Shown in pieces: positions 1-13,169 of a stretch of 64,000 nucleotides of DNA. Source of the DNA: Hermodice carunculata (Eukaryota; Annelida; Polychaeta; Eunicida; Amphinomidae); NCBI GenBank assembly GCA_964020975.1, contig OZ026619.1, forward strand, positions 83,660,206 to 83,724,205. Direction: 5' to 3'. Position 1 is the stretch's first letter. Each line of letters opens with the position of its first letter. A program made the position numbers and the translations under genes. The notes below the pieces were generated by a model. That model saw only the letters and a list, made by a program, of their open reading frames with translations. It did no database searches and was not told where the DNA came from.

Positions 1-1606
1 GGGACGGGGGGCAATTATTTGCAGGTTTAACTAAGGTGCATTTCCACAAAATTCTAAAGAAATCAGCCAATGCTTTGGCAACAAAGGTCAATAATTATAA
101 AGCAAACAAAAATTAGGAACACGAGGATCACGGGCTATCATGTGTTCAACTGACATAGGCACCTTTACTAAATCATACGTCACTACCTGAACTGAGCTGA
201 ATATCAATATTCACGCCAGGGAATCAAGGATGATCCTGTAATTAGTTCATTTGGTTATCTTTACTAAGTATCTTGTCATCAGAAATGAGCAAGGCTTCAG
301 ATTGCGTTCTCCGAGTTGACCAGTGCTGATACAGATCAGCTGTAATACCTAGCTTAGCTGAACTTAACGTGATTGTACTGGTCAAAGATATAAAAATTGA
401 ACCAAAGTGGGTGGGTCAGAGATAGAGAAAAACAGAGTGTCAATTTTGATGCAGTCGTCGCAAATCGAAAGAAATCATTGAAAAAAAAAAAAAGGAAAAT
501 TAATATTGACCGACAATAGGTCCAACATCAAGATAGTCCTAACCGGTGAACAAATTGGGAAATGAGATTAACAAAGGGTATGAATAATAGTTGTGGTGCT
601 GCTTCTGCCAATACTATTTAAAAAGGACGTACCCACATGTACGAAGAAATCATTGTGTCAAACGTGACAAAATATGTTGTTCTTACCAAACCGGCAGCTT
701 GACCGAAAGTCAGAATCATGTACTCTTAACACACATCGAACTTGATATTTATAAGAAGGAGTCGTCACACGTTTGGAATATGTGTTCTTTAATCCCACAG
801 ATTTTAGTATAGCACCCTTGGCTATCCATCCGTACACCTTTAACATGACGGCTGATTGCCCCCATTGCCCAACAACAGGGTCATAGATTTTGGCGGGAAA
901 TTATATGTGCATGTGTCACCTTTAATTAGGTGATCTAGTGAGAGGTAAATTAGAAGTCCATGGTTTGGGATCGACCCATCCTTTATTGCCTGCCGTGTCT
1001 GTTGTACATAGAAGTCACTCACTCTCGATCTTGTTCTGTTCTCCTCTCCCTTTTCTCTTTCTTATTTGTTATCTCTCTAAGCTTACGGCTCCTTATGAAT
1101 ATCTACCAATGGGGTTCACTATTTTCCCCACGTGACTTATTTTAATGTGTTATATTTATTGTAAATTTCTCTAAGTTTCCACTAGATGGCACTGTTAAAG
1201 ATTAATGCTTTTTTGAGCTGTCAAATAAACACAAAGGGTGTGACGTGAAACAATAGAATACCAAATAGCCAAAGGTCCTGTACTCAGGCAAGAGGGTTGT
1301 AGAAGCCATAAACTTAAGTAGTGATGTGTTTAGTACGTGCCGTGTCAAAGTTCTGTCTACAGTTAGATCAACTAACTCATCACCCATTCTCCTAATAGTC
1401 AATTAAATAAAATAATAGAGTTACTGTACGTCTTCAGCGAAAACAATATGATAAGTTTTGGAACACAGAGTAACCAAGATTTCCTACTCATATCTACTGT
1501 CTTGTTGGCACATACTAAGCCCAAGCCTGTTAAAATAATTGTCCATTCTATCACACATTGTGAAATAACTACTATATAATTTCTTCTACGCATTGCTATT
1601 TTATGC
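1..1606. other. No recognisable gene
   Basis: I see only short chance reading frames, an A-run near 481-494 and ordinary AT-rich sequence. No family motif, splice-framed exon or terminal repeat could be supported. Confidence 0.5.
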
Positions 1607-1664
1607 CAATTTTCCGTCGCGCATTTTCAATATGACAATTTTCCGTCGCGCATTTTCAATATGA
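1607..1664. repeat. Two head-to-tail copies of a 29-bp unit
   Basis: The unit starts CAATTTTCCGTCGCG and ends TTCAATATGA. It occurs at 1607-1635 and again at 1636-1664 without an obvious difference, so this is a recent small duplication. Confidence 0.85.
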
Positions 1665-1769
1665 CACATGCACCATGTTGAACAGCGTGGTGGAGACCAA
1701 CCGGAGGTTCATTAATGATATGAATTTTGTCAGTGGTTGTAGCGATGTAGTTTCATGCTTTAAACATAT

Positions 1770-3431
1770 TTTGTTCAAATGAAAACGATTGGGGAACAGG
1801 GAAACCCTATATTAACCCCTCTCGCAGAAGAAAAAGGACAACATATAGACATGAAGTAAAACACAGCACAGAAACACACAGAAGAGACACATAACAAGAC
1901 GATGACAGATAGAGGGGTTTGTGCTTAATACACATAAGTGGAACTTCATAACATTACTCCGTACACTTACAATCTCTCCGTTTTCTCAATAAATTCGCGT
2001 ACAGCTGCAAAAATAGTATAATTGTTAATTAGAGAACAGGCTTTGTTACCATAAAGAGTACTGTTGCTGTAGTAAACGGCGCTATTGGAATGATTTTACT
2101 ACTCCGGTCAATCCTCAAATATTGATACAAAGGACCTATGAAAAAGTAATGGAAGGTGTCTTCGATACCAGTGCCGCACGAGCATAAAGGAGAAACAACC
2201 ACACCGATCTTAAACAAGTGACAATTTAGACGACTGCAGCCCAAGCGCAGCCTCGTGTGTTTAATGGCCGTACGACACTTACCATAGTATAACATTTCTA
2301 CATACTGTACGGATTCTTAGGGGTAAATTTAAAATTTAACTTGAAGTGAACAAGTGAAGCAGTGTTTCGAATTTCAATGAGCAGCAGGTTCACAGGTGGA
2401 CGATGGAGGTCAAAAGATTGGTCAAATAAGGATTTTCTTGCTCGAAAATGATAGAAGTCAGATCGGAGACGGGTATTGTGATTTACAGCTGTGGGTGGGG
2501 TTTCAGGGAGAAGGTCACGCAATTAAGTAGGGGTCACATTATGGACAATTTTGTACCTGACAATAAGTTCAGCTTTTTTCCTGCGTTCCGCAAGTGTTTC
2601 CCATCCAATTTCCTCATATAATTTCGATGTAGCAGTGCCTCTCATTGCACCAGTGACTATGCGGGCTGCAGCCATCTGAATTGCTTCCAACTTATCAGCG
2701 TCTCCCTGTGTACACCCATCCCATATCGGACTACCATACTTAAGTAATGGGAGGATAAAGGATATATAAATAGATTCAAGAGAATTCCTGTCCAAACCAT
2801 ATTGCAAACATTTGAGAATATTTATTAAATTGTTGGCTTTTTGGGCAATCTGACTCATATGCTGGGACCAAGTTGAGTCACTCTTCAAGGTTATTCCTAG
2901 GTGTTTATGATAAGATACATCCCCGGGCTGATGATTCTGAAAGAAAAGGGAAGGGTGAGGGACAGGAGGTACTTTACGCGAAACAATCATACTGTGGGTT
3001 TTGAGAGCATTGAATGAAATAATCCACTGTTTGGACCAATCATCAAGCTATGATAAGTCTGTATTCAAGATGTCGGATGCCGATTGCGGGTCGTCCACTG
3101 TCCAATAAAGTGATGTGTCATCGTCAAATAAATTGATGTTGGAATGAACAACATCAACGATGTCATTAATATATATCAAAAATAGAAGGGGACCAAGGAC
3201 AGAGCCTTGAGGTACCCCAGCATTAAAAGTACCCCAATTGGAGCCTTGGCCCTTAATGACCACACGCTGTAGTTTATCTGACAGATAACTACGGAACCAG
3301 GTTAATAATTTATCGGATATGCCATTCTTTTCAAGTTTATGGAGCAAGGCAGAGTGCCACACTTTATCAAAAGCTTTGCTTACGTCTAGGAATACAATTC
3401 TTGTAGTTTCTAAAATAGTTATTCCCACCAA
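1770..3431 (-). pseudogene. 5'-truncated CR1/L2-like LINE, reverse transcriptase C-terminal half
   Basis: This is the C-terminal part of a non-LTR retrotransposon ORF2, which would copy the element's RNA into DNA at a nicked target. Read from 3431 downwards, it shows RT blocks FLDVSKAFDKVWH, GVPQGSVLGPLLFLIYINDI and an active-site block FDDDT, where the family normally has FADDT. The thumb follows (HLGITLKSDSTWSQHM, ARIVTGAMRGT, ETLAERRKKAELIV). A Cys-rich C-terminal segment (CSRLNCHLFK, PLCSCGTGIEDT) lies at 2050-2290. Endonuclease and ORF1 are absent: homology stops abruptly near 3431, the usual result of incomplete reverse transcription. Decay is visible: a TAG near 3047, a TAA near 2524, and a frame change with a stop near 2297. 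The probable 3' UTR runs down to about 1770. RT identity is certain. The clade (CR1 or L2) is judged from block wording only. Confidence 0.85.
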
Positions 3432-3780
3432 CTACACAAGATACCAAAATCAACGGTGTTCGGTATGGCCTATTGAATATGGTTGATGGAAACCAAAACA
3501 AGGTAAAACTGCACAAGTTTGAAGTGGATATGTCGATGGTTTGTAAGAAAATGAAACACATGATGTAATTTCGATGTTATTTACATTTGTCCTAATTGAT
3601 CTTAGGTAATTTTGAAAACTTTTGAAAATCATAATATGATAGCAGCAACACTTTGAGAATATCTGTGGCTATATTATGGAGATCGAGTAAAGATATATTC
3701 ATACCCTATTTGAAGAGAATCCCGTTTGCTGTTTGCGATGTGTTCATAATTACAAAACCCTGCCACAAAAGTCACATCAA
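3432..3780. other. No recognisable feature
   Basis: AT-rich sequence upstream of the LINE truncation point. I see no motif, repeat or convincing reading frame in it. Confidence 0.5.
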
Positions 3781-4090
3781 TAGAAAATATTGCAGCACCA
3801 CCCACCGAGAAATTAACGTCTTGGGTGCCTAGAACTCTTCCTATGCAATTCCAAAGCAATAGTCTTACAGAAGGATATCTTTTATTAAAGGGTTTCCCAA
3901 AGACTGAAACAAACAAACAAACAAACAAACAAAAAAAACAATTTAAAATGCAAAATTACTCAAGCACGACCACTTGAATACACTTGACAGAGGCCTGTTG
4001 AAAGCACAGCCAACCCAAGTTTGAAGCGGATCAGGCCTGCGAGTTTTGAGAACACTGCCATACAGATGCACTCAAAGTTACCATGCTAAA
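3781..4090. repeat. Diverged unit of the 500-bp dispersed repeat
   Basis: The block with ATTGCAGCACCACCC, CAAAGCAAT, an AAAC-rich run at 3908-3942, a CACGACCACTTGAA block and CCCAAGTTTGAAGCGGATC has the same order of landmarks as the tandem units at 44.9-46.3 kb. It is older and shorter than those. Confidence 0.55.
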
Positions 4091-4759
4091 ATGTTCTCTC
4101 ATAGATCATTTAATGGAAGGCTCTAATGAATGATCATGTTTGGTGTAACAATTTCACTATAATAATGACTTACCATATGGGAAAATGTAAGAATGATATT
4201 TCAAACTGTTTGCTTATTTCTTAGAGTGAAATCCATTACTTTGTCTTAATCACAGGAAGTACAGGGTATATGGAACTTCAAAGGAATCTTCAGGCATCAC
4301 GGGAAAACACAGAACTCTTGTCAAAGACCAGCTTCTGCAAGTGTTTACACAATAATTCCAGGAAACGCAATGGGTCTTTTGATTGCTAGTTCACATGCGT
4401 GAGTGCTAATCTGGCAGGCTAGAGTTGTTGTTAAACTTTATTGTGTGATGTGCTGCAGCCTGTTTATGTTGCACTTTTCTGCACAGTTGCACCAACAATA
4501 CTGTTCTCTACACAGTGGTAGGTACCATGGATGTTCCGTAAACCGCAGTGGACAACATTCCTATTGGTTGGAATCTTTGCATGGTTTCATCTCATGGTGG
4601 ACACCTTGCTTATAGAATGTAAATAGATTTGAAGTTTTATCTTTCTAAACAAAGAATATGATACAAAAATGCCTTAATACTTCAACACATATCCAGTAAT
4701 TAGGGTGACTATGTTAATAAGCTAGAATTTAAGGTTTATAAGGGCCTTCCTTTAGCTAT
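4091..4759. other. No recognisable feature
   Basis: Ordinary AT-rich sequence. A 70-codon open frame at 4403-4615 resembles nothing I know and lacks supporting context. Confidence 0.45.
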
Positions 4760-4935
4760 TTCCTAAGTTCCTCAAATGCCAAGCAAATACAGTATCACCA
4801 TCTTTGATGGAACCTAGGTCAAGCTACATCCCTACAAAGTTTGAACATAATCCTGTTCGTAGTTTTGGAGAAGTAAAAAATTACAGACGGACATACTGAC
4901 ACACACTCACGGACTAAGTGAAATATAAAACATTT
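4760..4935. repeat. Fragment related to the 500-bp repeat
   Basis: It carries the landmarks GGAACCTAGGTCAAG, CTACAAAGTTTGAACATAAT and TTTTGGAGAAGT, then GACGGACATACTGACACACAC, the kind of tail seen where this family ends. It abuts the 145-bp composite repeat. Confidence 0.5.
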
Positions 4936-5125
4936 GCTGTTGAAGAAATTAAAGTCTGGTGCCAAGAAGTGTTTCCATGCAAGTTCAAAGCAGTCAGGCA
5001 TTTTTAGAGAGTCTGTGTGCCTAGAAAACTTTTACAGATTGCCTTTCGTAATTTATTTTACTCCTGCAACAATATTTTTTTCGTGCACCAATGTAAAAAA
5101 AAAAAACAAAAAAACAAAAAAAACA

Positions 5126-5156
<31 letters not shown>

Positions 5157-6300
5157 CAAAAAAACAAAAACAAAAAACCAACAAAAAAACCCCTATAAAT
5201 TGAAGTCGGAAAGGCACCCCAATCTATTATACACGTAGTTTTGAAAGCCATTGAAAATTTAAATTTTGTTCATTTGCCTAATTTGCATCAATCAAACTGC
5301 TACAACTTTGATTCATGATTCATTGCAGTTATCCCACAAATCTATCAACTGAACTTTGAATGACACCCCAGTCTACAATACTTTTGAAGTTATTCCAGAT
5401 TTAAATTTTGTGTGTTTATTTCATTTGCATAAATTCAGATGCTATAACTTTTGTTCATTTTCATTGGATGGGGGTTTGTCAAAAACCTATAATTGAAGTT
5501 AGAATGGCACCTCTAGCTGTAATAGTTTTGAAGTTATTCCACATTTAAATTGGGAATATTTGCCTAATTGGCATCAATTAAAGCGCTACAACTTTGGTTC
5601 ATGTTTCATTGGATGCGGCTATGTCACAAACCTACCAATTGAAGTGCAAATGACACCTCCATCTTTAATAGTTTTAAAGTTATTCCAGATTTTATTTGCC
5701 TACATTTGCCTAATTTGCATACACTAAAGTGCGACAACTTTGGTTCATGTTTCAATGTGTGCGGCATGTCACAAACCTACAATATGAAGTTGGAATGGCA
5801 GCTCTATCTATAATAGTCTGGAAGTTATGCAAGAATTCAACTTTGCATATTCACCTGATTTGCATAAATCAAAATACTACAGCTTTGGTTTATGATTCAT
5901 TGGATGCGGCTATGTCACAAACCTATAAAATGAAGTTGGATTGGCACCTCTATTGTAATAGTCATTGAGATATTCAACTTTTAAATGTTTCAAGTGTTCC
6001 TAATTAGCATAATTTAAAATGCTGCAGTTTTTGTTCTCTGTCAATTGGATTGACATGTATCACAAACCTGTATGAACTACTTTAAAATTTGGTGTTTATT
6101 TGGAATAGGTTGGAAGATACGGAGCTTTTAAAATTCTAATTGCCCCTAATTTCCATAATTTGTAACATCATTACTGTTCCAAATAATATGCACAACTTCA
6201 CTACTTGGTCTATCACCATGCCAAGTTTGGTACTTTTCAGAACAATAGTGTCCGAGAAAAATTAACCACAAAATTCAGGGGTAAATAAATACATAAATGA
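4936..6300 (+). repeat. Composite repeat, copy 1: unique head, six 145-bp units, conserved tail
   Basis: The head (about 4941-5095) has GAGTCTGTGTGCCTAGA and TTTTACTCCTGCAACAAT. An AAAAC-rich microsatellite lies at 5095-5190. About six units follow, each holding CTACAACTTTGGTTCAT, TTGGATGCGGCTATGTCACA, a TTGAAGTTGGAATGACACCT block and AATAGTTTTGAAGTTATTC. The shared phrase recurs at about 5301, 5443, 5587, 5733, 5878 and 6023, a step of 141-146 bp. The tail at 6105-6290 (TATGCACAACTTCACTAC, CATGCCAAGTTTGGTACTTT, ATAGTGTCCGAGAAA) ends in an AAATA-rich stretch. There is no coding capacity. The structure suggests a non-autonomous element with an internal satellite. Confidence 0.75.
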
Positions 6301-6309
6301 ACTAGAAAA

Positions 6310-7440
6310 AATGATTTGCTTCTCAGCGAATCAGACTGTGTGCCTAGATATCTTTTAAAGACTGACTATTCAGTTTTTGTTTAATTCCTGCAACAATGTA
6401 TTTTTCATGCGGCTATGTTAAAAGCTCATAAATTGAAGTTGTAAAGGCACCTCAATGTATTATAATTTTGAAGCTATTCAAAGATTTAAATTTTGTGTAT
6501 TTGCATAAATCAAACTGCTATAACTTTGATCCATGGTTCACTGAATGCAACTATCCTACAAATCTATCGACTGAAGTTTGAATGACACGTCAGCCTATAA
6601 TAGTTTTGAAGTAATTCAAGATTTAGATTTTGTGAATTCACCCAATTTGCATGAATTAGCATACTACAACTTTGGTTCATTTCCATTGGATGCGGCTATG
6701 TAACAAACCTACAAATTGAAGTTGGAATGACACCTGTATCTGTTATAGTTTGAAAGTTATTGAAAGAATTCAATTTTGTGTATTCACTTAATTACCATAA
6801 ATCAAAATGCTACAACTTTGGTTTATGATTTATTGGACGTGGCTATGTCAGAAAGCTACAACTTAAAGTTGGATTGGCACCTCAATTTTTAATATTGCGG
6901 ATATCCTACAAATCTATCAACTGAAGTTTGAATGACACCTCAGTCTATAATAATTTTAAAGTTATGCAATATTTAAATATTGTGAATTCACCTTATTTGC
7001 ATAAATTAAAATACTACAACTTTGGTTCATTTTTCATTGGATGTGGCTATGTCATAAAATCTACAAATTGATGTTGGAATGACACCTCGATCTGTAATAG
7101 TTTGAAAGTTATTCAAGAATTTAACTTTGTTTATTCACCTAATTTGCATACATTAAAATGCTACAACTTTGGTTCATGATTCACTGGATGTGGCTATGTC
7201 ACAAACTTATAAATTGAAGTTGGATTGACATCTCTATAATAGTTTTGGAGAGAATTCAACTTTTAAATGTTTCAGGTGCTCCTAATTGACACAATTTCAA
7301 ATGTTACTTTTTTGTTCACTGTCCATTAGATTGACAGGTGACACAAACATGTATGTACTACTTTGACATTTCGTGTCTATCTGTAATAGGTTGGAAGATA
7401 CAGAGTTTTTATTTATTTATTTTTTTTGCATGATTTTTAA
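6310..7440 (+). repeat. Composite repeat, copy 2, adjacent and in the same orientation
   Basis: The head recurs (GACTGTGTGCCTAGAT, TTTAATTCCTGCAACAAT at about 6335-6410), then units whose shared phrase falls at about 6520, 6665, 6811, 7013, 7162 and 7304. The 202-bp step between 6811 and 7013 marks a rearranged unit near 6895, where TTTAATATTGCGGATATCC joins two unit phases. The tail begins near 7380 (TAATAGGTTGGAAGATAC) but breaks off at a T-rich run near 7420. Confidence 0.7.
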
Positions 7441-8250
7441 CTTGAAATTTTAATAAGATACTAAACCCATTTATACTTTGAAGTAAAAATTCCATCAAGA
7501 CCAGATTCCCATGTTTTGTAAATCTGGGGTATAAAATGACTGCAACAAGTGAAACATATAGACACTGATATACGTGTATTTATAAGTACGTGTATCTGAG
7601 TTTCACTATTAACAGGAACATAAAAACATTTACGTGGCAATCTTTACTGATATCAACTATTAGGCTCACCTAATCCACTGTCATACATAACATTCAACTT
7701 CACATTGCTCTTACAGAAATATATGTGTTTAAATATTGAGTGTCACCAGCATGAATGTGTCAGCAAACTTAAGTTGTAATTTTGCACAGGCAACATCCAA
7801 CTTCACATAGCTCCTAACACAAATCTATACCACGGAACATGTACATGTTTAACTATTGAGGTTCACCAACCAAATGAAGGCGTGGACAAATTTAAGTTGC
7901 AGGTTGAACATGGTTGAAATAAAAGGGATTTTTGTTGGGAGTGGACAGTGTTTGCAAATGTTATGAAGCAATGTTACAGATATTTAACTGATGAGCAAAT
8001 GTCACTGCTGGGTCCATAAATACAACAGCTATGCCTATAGGAGCTCTGGCTGCATGCCCCAATGTACCCACTGCCCTGACCATAATTCTTCCAGCTTCTG
8101 GGCACAGTGGGGGAGCCAGGCTTGTGTCAGATGCATGTTTATTGAAAGGAAATTCAGTGAATTTAACAAATTAAACTTCTCAACTTTGTTTGCATGCTAT
8201 AGCTATTTGCTTTACCAATAGACCTGCACGTATTCCACTTTGAATGGCAA
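7441..8250. repeat. Mostly unassigned; one 103-bp tandem duplication
   Basis: Two diverged copies of a block with CAACTTCACAT, ATATGTGTTTAA or ACATGTTTAA, TATTGAG and TTCACCA lie at about 7695-7797 and 7798-7905. The rest of the segment shows nothing recognisable. Confidence 0.5.
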
Positions 8251-8254
8251 CTCT

Positions 8255-8470
8255 ATCCAGAAAACTTTTGAAGATATGTACGATTAAAAATTTCCACAAA
8301 TATGCCCCTTATTTGCATAATTTTCAACATGATCACTGTTCCAAATATTATGCACAACTTCACTACTAGGTCTATTGCCATGCCAAGTATGGTACTTTTC
8401 GGAACTATAGTGTCCGAGAAAAGCTGACCACAAAACACGCACACGGAAATAAATAAACAAACAAATAGAC
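8255..8470 (+). repeat. Solo tail of the composite 145-bp repeat
   Basis: It has the same tail landmarks as 6105-6290: TTTGCATAATTTTCAACAT, TATGCACAACTTCACTAC, CATGCCAAGTATGGTACTTT and ATAGTGTCCGAGAAAAGCTG. Only about one unit remains upstream. It runs into AAATA and AACA microsatellite sequence. Confidence 0.7.
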
Positions 8471-8518
8471 AAAGAATAAAGTATTTGAGGAAAAACAAGA
8501 AGTCTGTGTTCAAACACC

Positions 8519-8521
8519 GAC

Positions 8522-8588
<67 letters not shown>

Positions 8589-8660
8589 ATGGACGGATGA
8601 ATGAATGAATGAATGAATGAATGAATGAATGAATGAATGAATGAATGAATGAATGAATAC
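8519..8660. repeat. Compound microsatellite (AAAT)n then (GAAT)n
   Basis: Uninterrupted AAAT units run to about 8590, a short GGACGGATG break follows, then GAAT units run to about 8658. The flanks on both sides share the phrase AAAAAGTCTGTGTTC or ACAAGAAGTCTGTGTTC, so the tract sits in a duplicated context. Confidence 0.95.
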
Positions 8661-8724
8661 ATTTTTGAGGACAAACAAAAAGTCTGTGTTCGCACACACA
8701 CTTAATAAACAAATCCAAAAACCA

Positions 8725-10150
8725 TTAGACCATGACATGATCCAAAACGTTTTAGAGACCTACCCAAGGTTACATTCTCTACAAGTTTGAACATGACATG
8801 GCAAACAATTTTTGAGAAGTCAGTGATGTATTAAATTAATGTTGATACATGAACATTGGACTCAGACCCATCCTATAAGCCTAACTGATCTGAAAATGTC
8901 AAATGGACAAACGGTCAGTAATATTATCCTGAAATTTAGTCACGTCAGCACCAAAACTTTCCAAAGGGTTTCCAACAATTTGCTGTCAGACTGGTAACGG
9001 TGTGGACATTTGATAACAGATTTGACAATTGCATTACCAACTACATATATCTTAACCCGCTGCTAATGCACAATAGGAATTACACGTGAGCTTTTTAAGC
9101 ATAATATATGAACACGAGTCCATGAATAACTTAAAAGAGCAATGTAAATTTTACCAGTATTAACCTGCACTACAATAAGTAACCCATTAGAACGGTGGTA
9201 TTTGAAGAAAAAGGTTTATAATTGGTCCTTTGGATTTGGAAACGGCAGTAGTATTGCTAAAGCTAACTATTCAGAGTCAACAGCTGGAAGTAATAGTCCC
9301 AAAACAAAAAAAAATATGGAGCAAAAGAGTCAGTGTGTGAAAGAAATTGCATACATCACAGCCAGGGGCCAAACGTGTCACAGGTATTTCTGACAAAAGA
9401 GCAACATAAAGAGATGGAGCACACACTGAATACAACTTAACAAATGCTCAAGCAACTACAGATAACAAAATATTCATGTCCATCTTGTAAATTCAGTGCA
9501 AACATCAAGTTTCTCCCCAGAAGCTGGTTCTTCTCCATAGTTTTGGCCTAGGATGAAAATGGGATGTGAGAAACAATGAGGAGCATGGCTGTGACTTACC
9601 TGGTTGTATGGTTAGGGGCTACTGTCAAACAAGACAGGTCGTCGTCAACTGCCAGAATTCCATCAAACTTAAAAGGGTTAATGTAAATAGTAGCACTGTG
9701 ACCCACATATAGATCTTAGGCCAAGATTGATTGCAGTAGTTCAAGAGGCAACAGATGAGGTGGAATATCTGACTCAAGTGTCCAATAATGCATTTACAGG
9801 TGTATTATTTCTTTCAATTTCTGCCGTGTTTTCATCATTGTCATCATCTCTAAAATCTCCAAAACCAAGTGAGGTGGAAAATTTGACTTAAAAGGTGTCA
9901 ATGTATGCAGATAGCTCATTTCATAAAGAAAATGGTTTGGATAATACTTTGAAGTTACATGTGACTGGTAACCAGGATCCAAAAGCTGTCATCAATAGGC
10001 AGATTAACAGGGCCCGCATGTTTGTGCAAATATATCTGTAGAACACCAACATAGATGCCATGTGGGACACAATAATTATAACATCAATGTGTAAAAGTGT
10101 AAGATCGACTTTAAATGTTGTACAGGAGAACTCAGAAAGGAAATAGTGCC
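8725..10150. other. No confident feature
   Basis: A short match to the 500-bp repeat (CTACCCAAGGTTACATTC, CAAGTTTGAACATGA) lies at about 8757-8830. The remainder could be decayed upstream sequence of the Gypsy-like fossil that follows, but nothing in it can be identified with confidence. Confidence 0.4.
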
Positions 10151-11560
10151 AACATTTCTCATGTGCAGTGCTGACGAACCATCTGGTATATGTTTATCCA
10201 CAGTAAGCTCAAAAGTTGTAGTTCCACCTAACAGCATTCAAAAAGCCAAGTGTTCATCTGATCTTGCACGCCTGTGGCATAAAGTCAAAGTGTCAGCTAG
10301 ACATCAATGTGGTTAGATGATACCCTCCTTGTTTTATTCACCTACTGCAACGTATGACAAGATCTGGTTAAGGTTTAGATTTTGAAAAGTAAGTGCAAAG
10401 TACAGATCAAAATGCTAATTTTTTCAACAAGGACTTTGGTTTAGGGTGTTTTTCCCTTATTAAACATTGCTTCAATACTGGGAATGCAAAAACAATTTGG
10501 GAGAAAATGAGAAGGACAACCAATTGATTCCAGGATGAGGAACATAAAAATTTGCAAACATTACTAGACAGCAGAGTTATCAAGGCATCTGCATTACAAT
10601 GCGTGTTGGTGCCAGTAAAATGGGAGCATTAGCTGATGCATTAACTACTGTCAACTGAATAACATCATATTTAACATCAATTTACGAATGCATCAACAAT
10701 CAATGAGTTGCTATTATCAAATCAAAGTACACAAATGCAATCAAAAGGTCTTTCATAACAAATTATGGACTCTATGAGTGCCAGGATATAATATCCAGAT
10801 TAATATGGGTGCTGGGCCTTCAGAGGGTTCTATACATAGAACTCCGGGGCCTCGCATGGCGGACAGTTTTCCGTTAAGGTGTTAGGTAGGCAGTGATTTT
10901 CACAAATTGTTACATGTAACCCCAGATTCAGATTTTAAATGTGGTGCATTATATATTTTTAAACGCTTCTAAACTGGCAATTTTGTTTGTAACATTCGTG
11001 TAATGTTATCTGATTGCTAACATAAAATCTACACAAAATATCATCATAATTCACCACAAATATCAATACAGCTCAATCAATTTTAAAGACAGACGCCGCA
11101 AATCCACAGCAAACGTAAGTTTATGAATAAAAAAGCAGGTTTTAGATTTTCAAATTTTGGTGCCTTTTGTCACCACTGTCAGTTAAATGTATTTTGCCGT
11201 CAGGTGCAATTATCCAACTTTATGCATCATATCTGGCAGTTGAGTCAAAAGGGTGCCAATTTTTTCAGACACAGGTTGATTCCATGTGTAAATTCATTTT
11301 GGGTAATGGAATATCTCTTGGTCCTGCAAAACTGGATGTTATCTATAATTGGTCAATCGAAGCTGTGTCCATGAAGTGAAATGTCTGGGAGGATCCAGGA
11401 ATAATGATGATCATATACAAGTTTTGTAGAAGTGACCAAATGTCTTTATTCACTGACCAAACGCAACCTAAATTTTCATTGCAGAAAAGAATACCAAATT
11501 GCTTTTGAAAAAACACCTCTATTGATTTGTGCTCCTCTTTTTATTGGCACGAGTAGAGAG
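10150..11560 (+). mobile_element. Ty3/Gypsy-like pol fossil (remnant)
   Basis: Short stretches resemble Ty3/Gypsy reverse transcriptase: a YYQIKV-like block near 10715 followed by a NYGLYE-like block near 10765, and a block near 11290-11360 like the region just after the RT palm. They occur in the expected order and orientation. The element is very heavily broken, with many breaks, and no LTR pair was seen, so it is an old remnant. The limits given are approximate. Identification rests on a few residue blocks and could be wrong in detail. Confidence 0.4.
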
Positions 11561-12312
11561 TATGTTCATTTTTTATTGTCATGCATCAGAAAAATCGATT
11601 AATCTAGAACTCTCTCAATCATAAGATAGTTTAGGAAGAACCATCTGCAATAGAAATTTGTCTTTGACACATACAAAGGATAAAGAATTGATAGTTGTAA
11701 GTTCAGTTTACAAGACAACTCAGATACTGTTTATAAGGATGTCTATTTCAGGTTAGATCATATCAAAAGAGCCTTTCGTGATCGATGTGATTTACATTTT
11801 TAGAGGGACTGCTTATTCATTAGATAGAGGAATCTAAATGACATGAGACACTTTCAAACTGCAGCTAAAATACATGTCAATAGTTTATAATTGCATTCTA
11901 AAACAAACGTGAAGTAATCCTTATCTAGACTACTAAACTAAACAAAAACTTTTATGCACTTTTCATTTTAACTTATATTTTAAATTTCATTTTAACAAAT
12001 AGAGTGCATGTCATATCGCAAGTATTAACCCATAATATGCTTGCTTTTCACTGAAAAAAATGCACAGACAGCATCTTGTAGCCTGTACAGATTGCCAAGA
12101 TACATTTTGTCAATAGCAACATATCGTTTCGGAAACCATTTAGACCTGAGCTACAGCTTCTTGCTTTTGTTGCCAAACGCAAAAGTAGACACAAATTAGC
12201 ATGGTTAATAATTTTCAACTGTAGGTTGATCAAGTTGATACAGACATCAAGTATCACCTATCTGATTGCAGCTGGTCGTTTTGTGTCATCCTTAGCTTTT
12301 TCTCCTGAAAGT
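11561..12312. other. No recognisable feature
   Basis: AT-rich sequence with no supported gene, repeat or terminal motif. Confidence 0.5.
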
Positions 12313-12446
<134 letters not shown>

Positions 12447-12485
12447 TATAGTACTCTCAACACGTCTGCTTACCGCTTTCCTTAA

Positions 12486-13169
12486 AGGGGAACAGCAGTG
12501 AAAGTTTTTACTTTTTTTTTAGTCATTAATGGTCATTTTAGGTGTTCATGTGACAAATTTTCAACATTTTTTCTCAAACAGGTATTTAGTTAGAGCTATT
12601 TTATATTTCCAGTAGGTGTTCTGATGTGTGATGTCACCTAGGCTACCCTCCATATATAATACACAAACCTTGAGGGGCACCAAGCTGAGATACACAACAT
12701 TAGCAGGCATATCATAATGACTTGTGTACTGTGTTAATCACCCCCCTTTGATCTTATCAGTGTGGTATATTAGTTGACACCTGCTTCAGTAGTTGATTAC
12801 ACAACCTCAGGAGCTGTTAGCTTGTGTATATTGATTTCTGCATTTTTCTTTCCTTATTAATCCTCATTAAATGAGTAAATATCTCAGTTTAGTAAATTTG
12901 ATTATATCTATACACACTGCTTCATCCATAGTAAAAGTGGAATATGTGTACTTGGTCAGGGTTCCATGTTTTTGTCAAAGTGTTACTCGGCTGTCATTGC
13001 ATTAGCTGTAGCAGTTAGCCCAGATGACATCACAACCCCTCATTTACATATCTAAGAAAACTTGATATCTGCTTATCCAGTTGGGAATAAAGTTTGCATT
13101 TTCTGATATTGGTTCACATTTATTATATGAAACAACTCAAAAATTGTAAATTATCACTGCCGTACCCCT
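12486..13169. mobile_element. 684-bp MITE with TTAA target duplication (Kolobok- or piggyBac-type)
   Basis: The left end reads TTAA then AGGGGAACAGCAGTGA. The right end, on the reverse strand, reads TTAA then AGGGGTACGGCAGTGA. These are inverted repeats of about 16 bp with two differences, flanked by TTAA at 12482-12485 and 13170-13173. There is no coding capacity inside. TTAA duplications are made by piggyBac and Kolobok transposases; the AGGGG end favours Kolobok, but that is inference. Confidence 0.75.

Noticed and set aside
8253-8738. 161-codon open frame on the minus strand
   Set aside because: It is almost wholly a translation of the AAAT/GAAT microsatellite (FIYL and FIHS runs), with no conserved part.
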